Below, in pieces: positions 62,796 to 64,000 of a stretch of 64,000 bases of DNA (positions within the stretch are counted from its first letter, which is position 1; each line of letters begins with the position of its first letter). Below the pieces are notes generated by a model that worked only from the letters and a program-made list of their open reading frames with translations, did not search any database and was not told the DNA's origin. The stretch is from Anolis sagrei. Taxonomy: Eukaryota; Chordata; Lepidosauria; Squamata; Anolidae. Location: positions 84,721,391-84,785,390 of the forward strand of contig NC_090022.1 of the NCBI RefSeq assembly GCF_037176765.1, given 5' to 3'. The position numbers and the translations under genes are program-made.

Positions 62796-64000
62796 AGGTC
62801 ACTTGAGGACACATGTGCAGGTCCAGATATGAATGCAGTAAAACTAAGGAGTTGATCTTTTCCAGTATTGTTCACCATCACCACCTTTATGCAAACAAAA
62901 TGCCAAAAGAAAGATAAATATTTGTGCCTCCCGCCCCCAAGTCATAATAAATCTGAATCTGGAGGGGCACAGGATTCATCATTTTCCTAATTTCCATACT
63001 TGCTCCAGAGCTTCCTAGAGGATCCCTGTCTTGGTGGAAAGTCACTGGAGGCACAGAGGCAGCTGTTTGTGCCAGTACTTATATTATAAAAGCTGTATTT
63101 AATATGGACGTTCCTTGTCTTTCCTAGTCGTGGCAGGCAGGCCCAATGCCAAGCGGACAGAAAAGCTTTGGGGCCTTTTTAGGGAGAGACAGTTTTCCCT
63201 GCTTCTAACTTAAGTTTTCGAAATTCGATTTCATGTGCTCAAGAGGAAACACTGTAGACGAAGGGTTAAAAAGTCCCAAGACACGCATCCAAAGAGAGTG
63301 AGAATCATGTGAATCAACTGTGGCATTTCAAATATTTTGCTTAGCCTTGATTTCAAGGCCTTTTTCAGTTCTGAATAGAACTTGCCCACTTGATTCATGA
63401 TTAGGACATGAACCCCCCCTAAAGATAGTGGTACTTATTTCCAAGGTAAGGAGTACAGGGTTGATTTTAAAATATATTTTAAACCCAGCATCATAAGACC
63501 TTATTATACAATATATAAAGTCAGTGATTACATTATGCATTGCCTATATTCCCAATACACTCTAACTCTTAACATTCCCCACCCACTTTCCCTTATAAAG
63601 TCTATAATGATATAAACTGGGGGAAAACCAACTGATTGGCTTCATACTTCCTTACATATGATGAAATTATTATCAGCATCCTGCTAGCATCTTATCTTAA
63701 ATATATTTCTATTTTACAATATAATTTTTATGTATACTTAATTTTCAAAACCCACAAGAAAGTGTATATGGTTGATTCTTAAGGGGGAATTCTTTTATTG
63801 TCTGTATGCCAGTCGTTGGGTGCTTCTCAAGAAGGCGTTCTTGACTTGTGCTGCAGCCTTGCTAGTGCCTTTGGCCATTCCTTTGGACTGGGTGGGGTCT
63901 GCAGACGCCATACTGTTCCTGAAAGGACTGTAAGGTTGCAGTCCAGCATCAATTTACTTTGAAATATTCCTCACTCAACTCAGTGGGATTTACCTCTGAA
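62796..64000. other. No feature seen
   Basis: AT-rich DNA with short frames only. Near 63120-63200 and 63850-63920 there are slightly GC-richer stretches without splice or coding signals that I can defend. Confidence 0.4.

Overview
The window is nuclear DNA of a squamate reptile, most like an anole. Three intron-rich vertebrate genes lie in a dense bed of lizard-type transposons: CR1, L2-like, RTE/BovB-like and R4/Dong-like LINEs, tRNA-derived SINEs, hAT elements including SPIN-like ones, Helitrons, palindromic MITEs and one DIRS retroelement. No sequence search was possible. Gene names rest on recalled protein sequences of human relatives and on splice sites and reading phases worked out by eye.

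Layout. (1) 945-14177, + strand: last six coding exons of CCDC69, a coiled-coil protein of the MTUS1/MTUS2 family; its first exons lie left of the window. A DIRS element of about 6.5 kb sits in one intron (4467-10977). (2) 14178-18235: convergent intergenic stretch. (3) 18236-28764, - strand: six coding exons of a secreted three-Ig protein of the PDGFRL family (403 aa), including a short signal-peptide exon at 28710-28764. (4) 28765-31874: intergenic. (5) 31875-45840, - strand: eleven coding exons of a cationic amino acid transporter (SLC7A/CAT family, 614 aa) closest to CAT-2A. (6) 45841-64000: upstream flank of the transporter, mostly transposons, with a CpG-enriched patch near 61.2-61.6 kb that may be a promoter.

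Main point. The order CCDC69 - PDGFRL-like - CAT mirrors the human 8p22 order MTUS1 - PDGFRL - SLC7A2, with the same relative strands, and each gene is a paralogue of its 8p22 counterpart. Human CCDC69 lies at 5q33 without the other two. The window therefore looks like a second, ohnologous copy of the block, still whole in this reptile, with two genes that mammals appear to have lost. Exon phases close without a break across both minus-strand genes (404 and 615 codons with stops), so both look functional.

The transposon layer has its own oddities: internal units shared by hAT-ended and Helitron-ended elements, a perfect 44-bp inverted duplication in a SINE, an hAT copy at the apex of a palindromic MITE, and a DIRS element whose split inverted repeats and internal complementary region are still readable.
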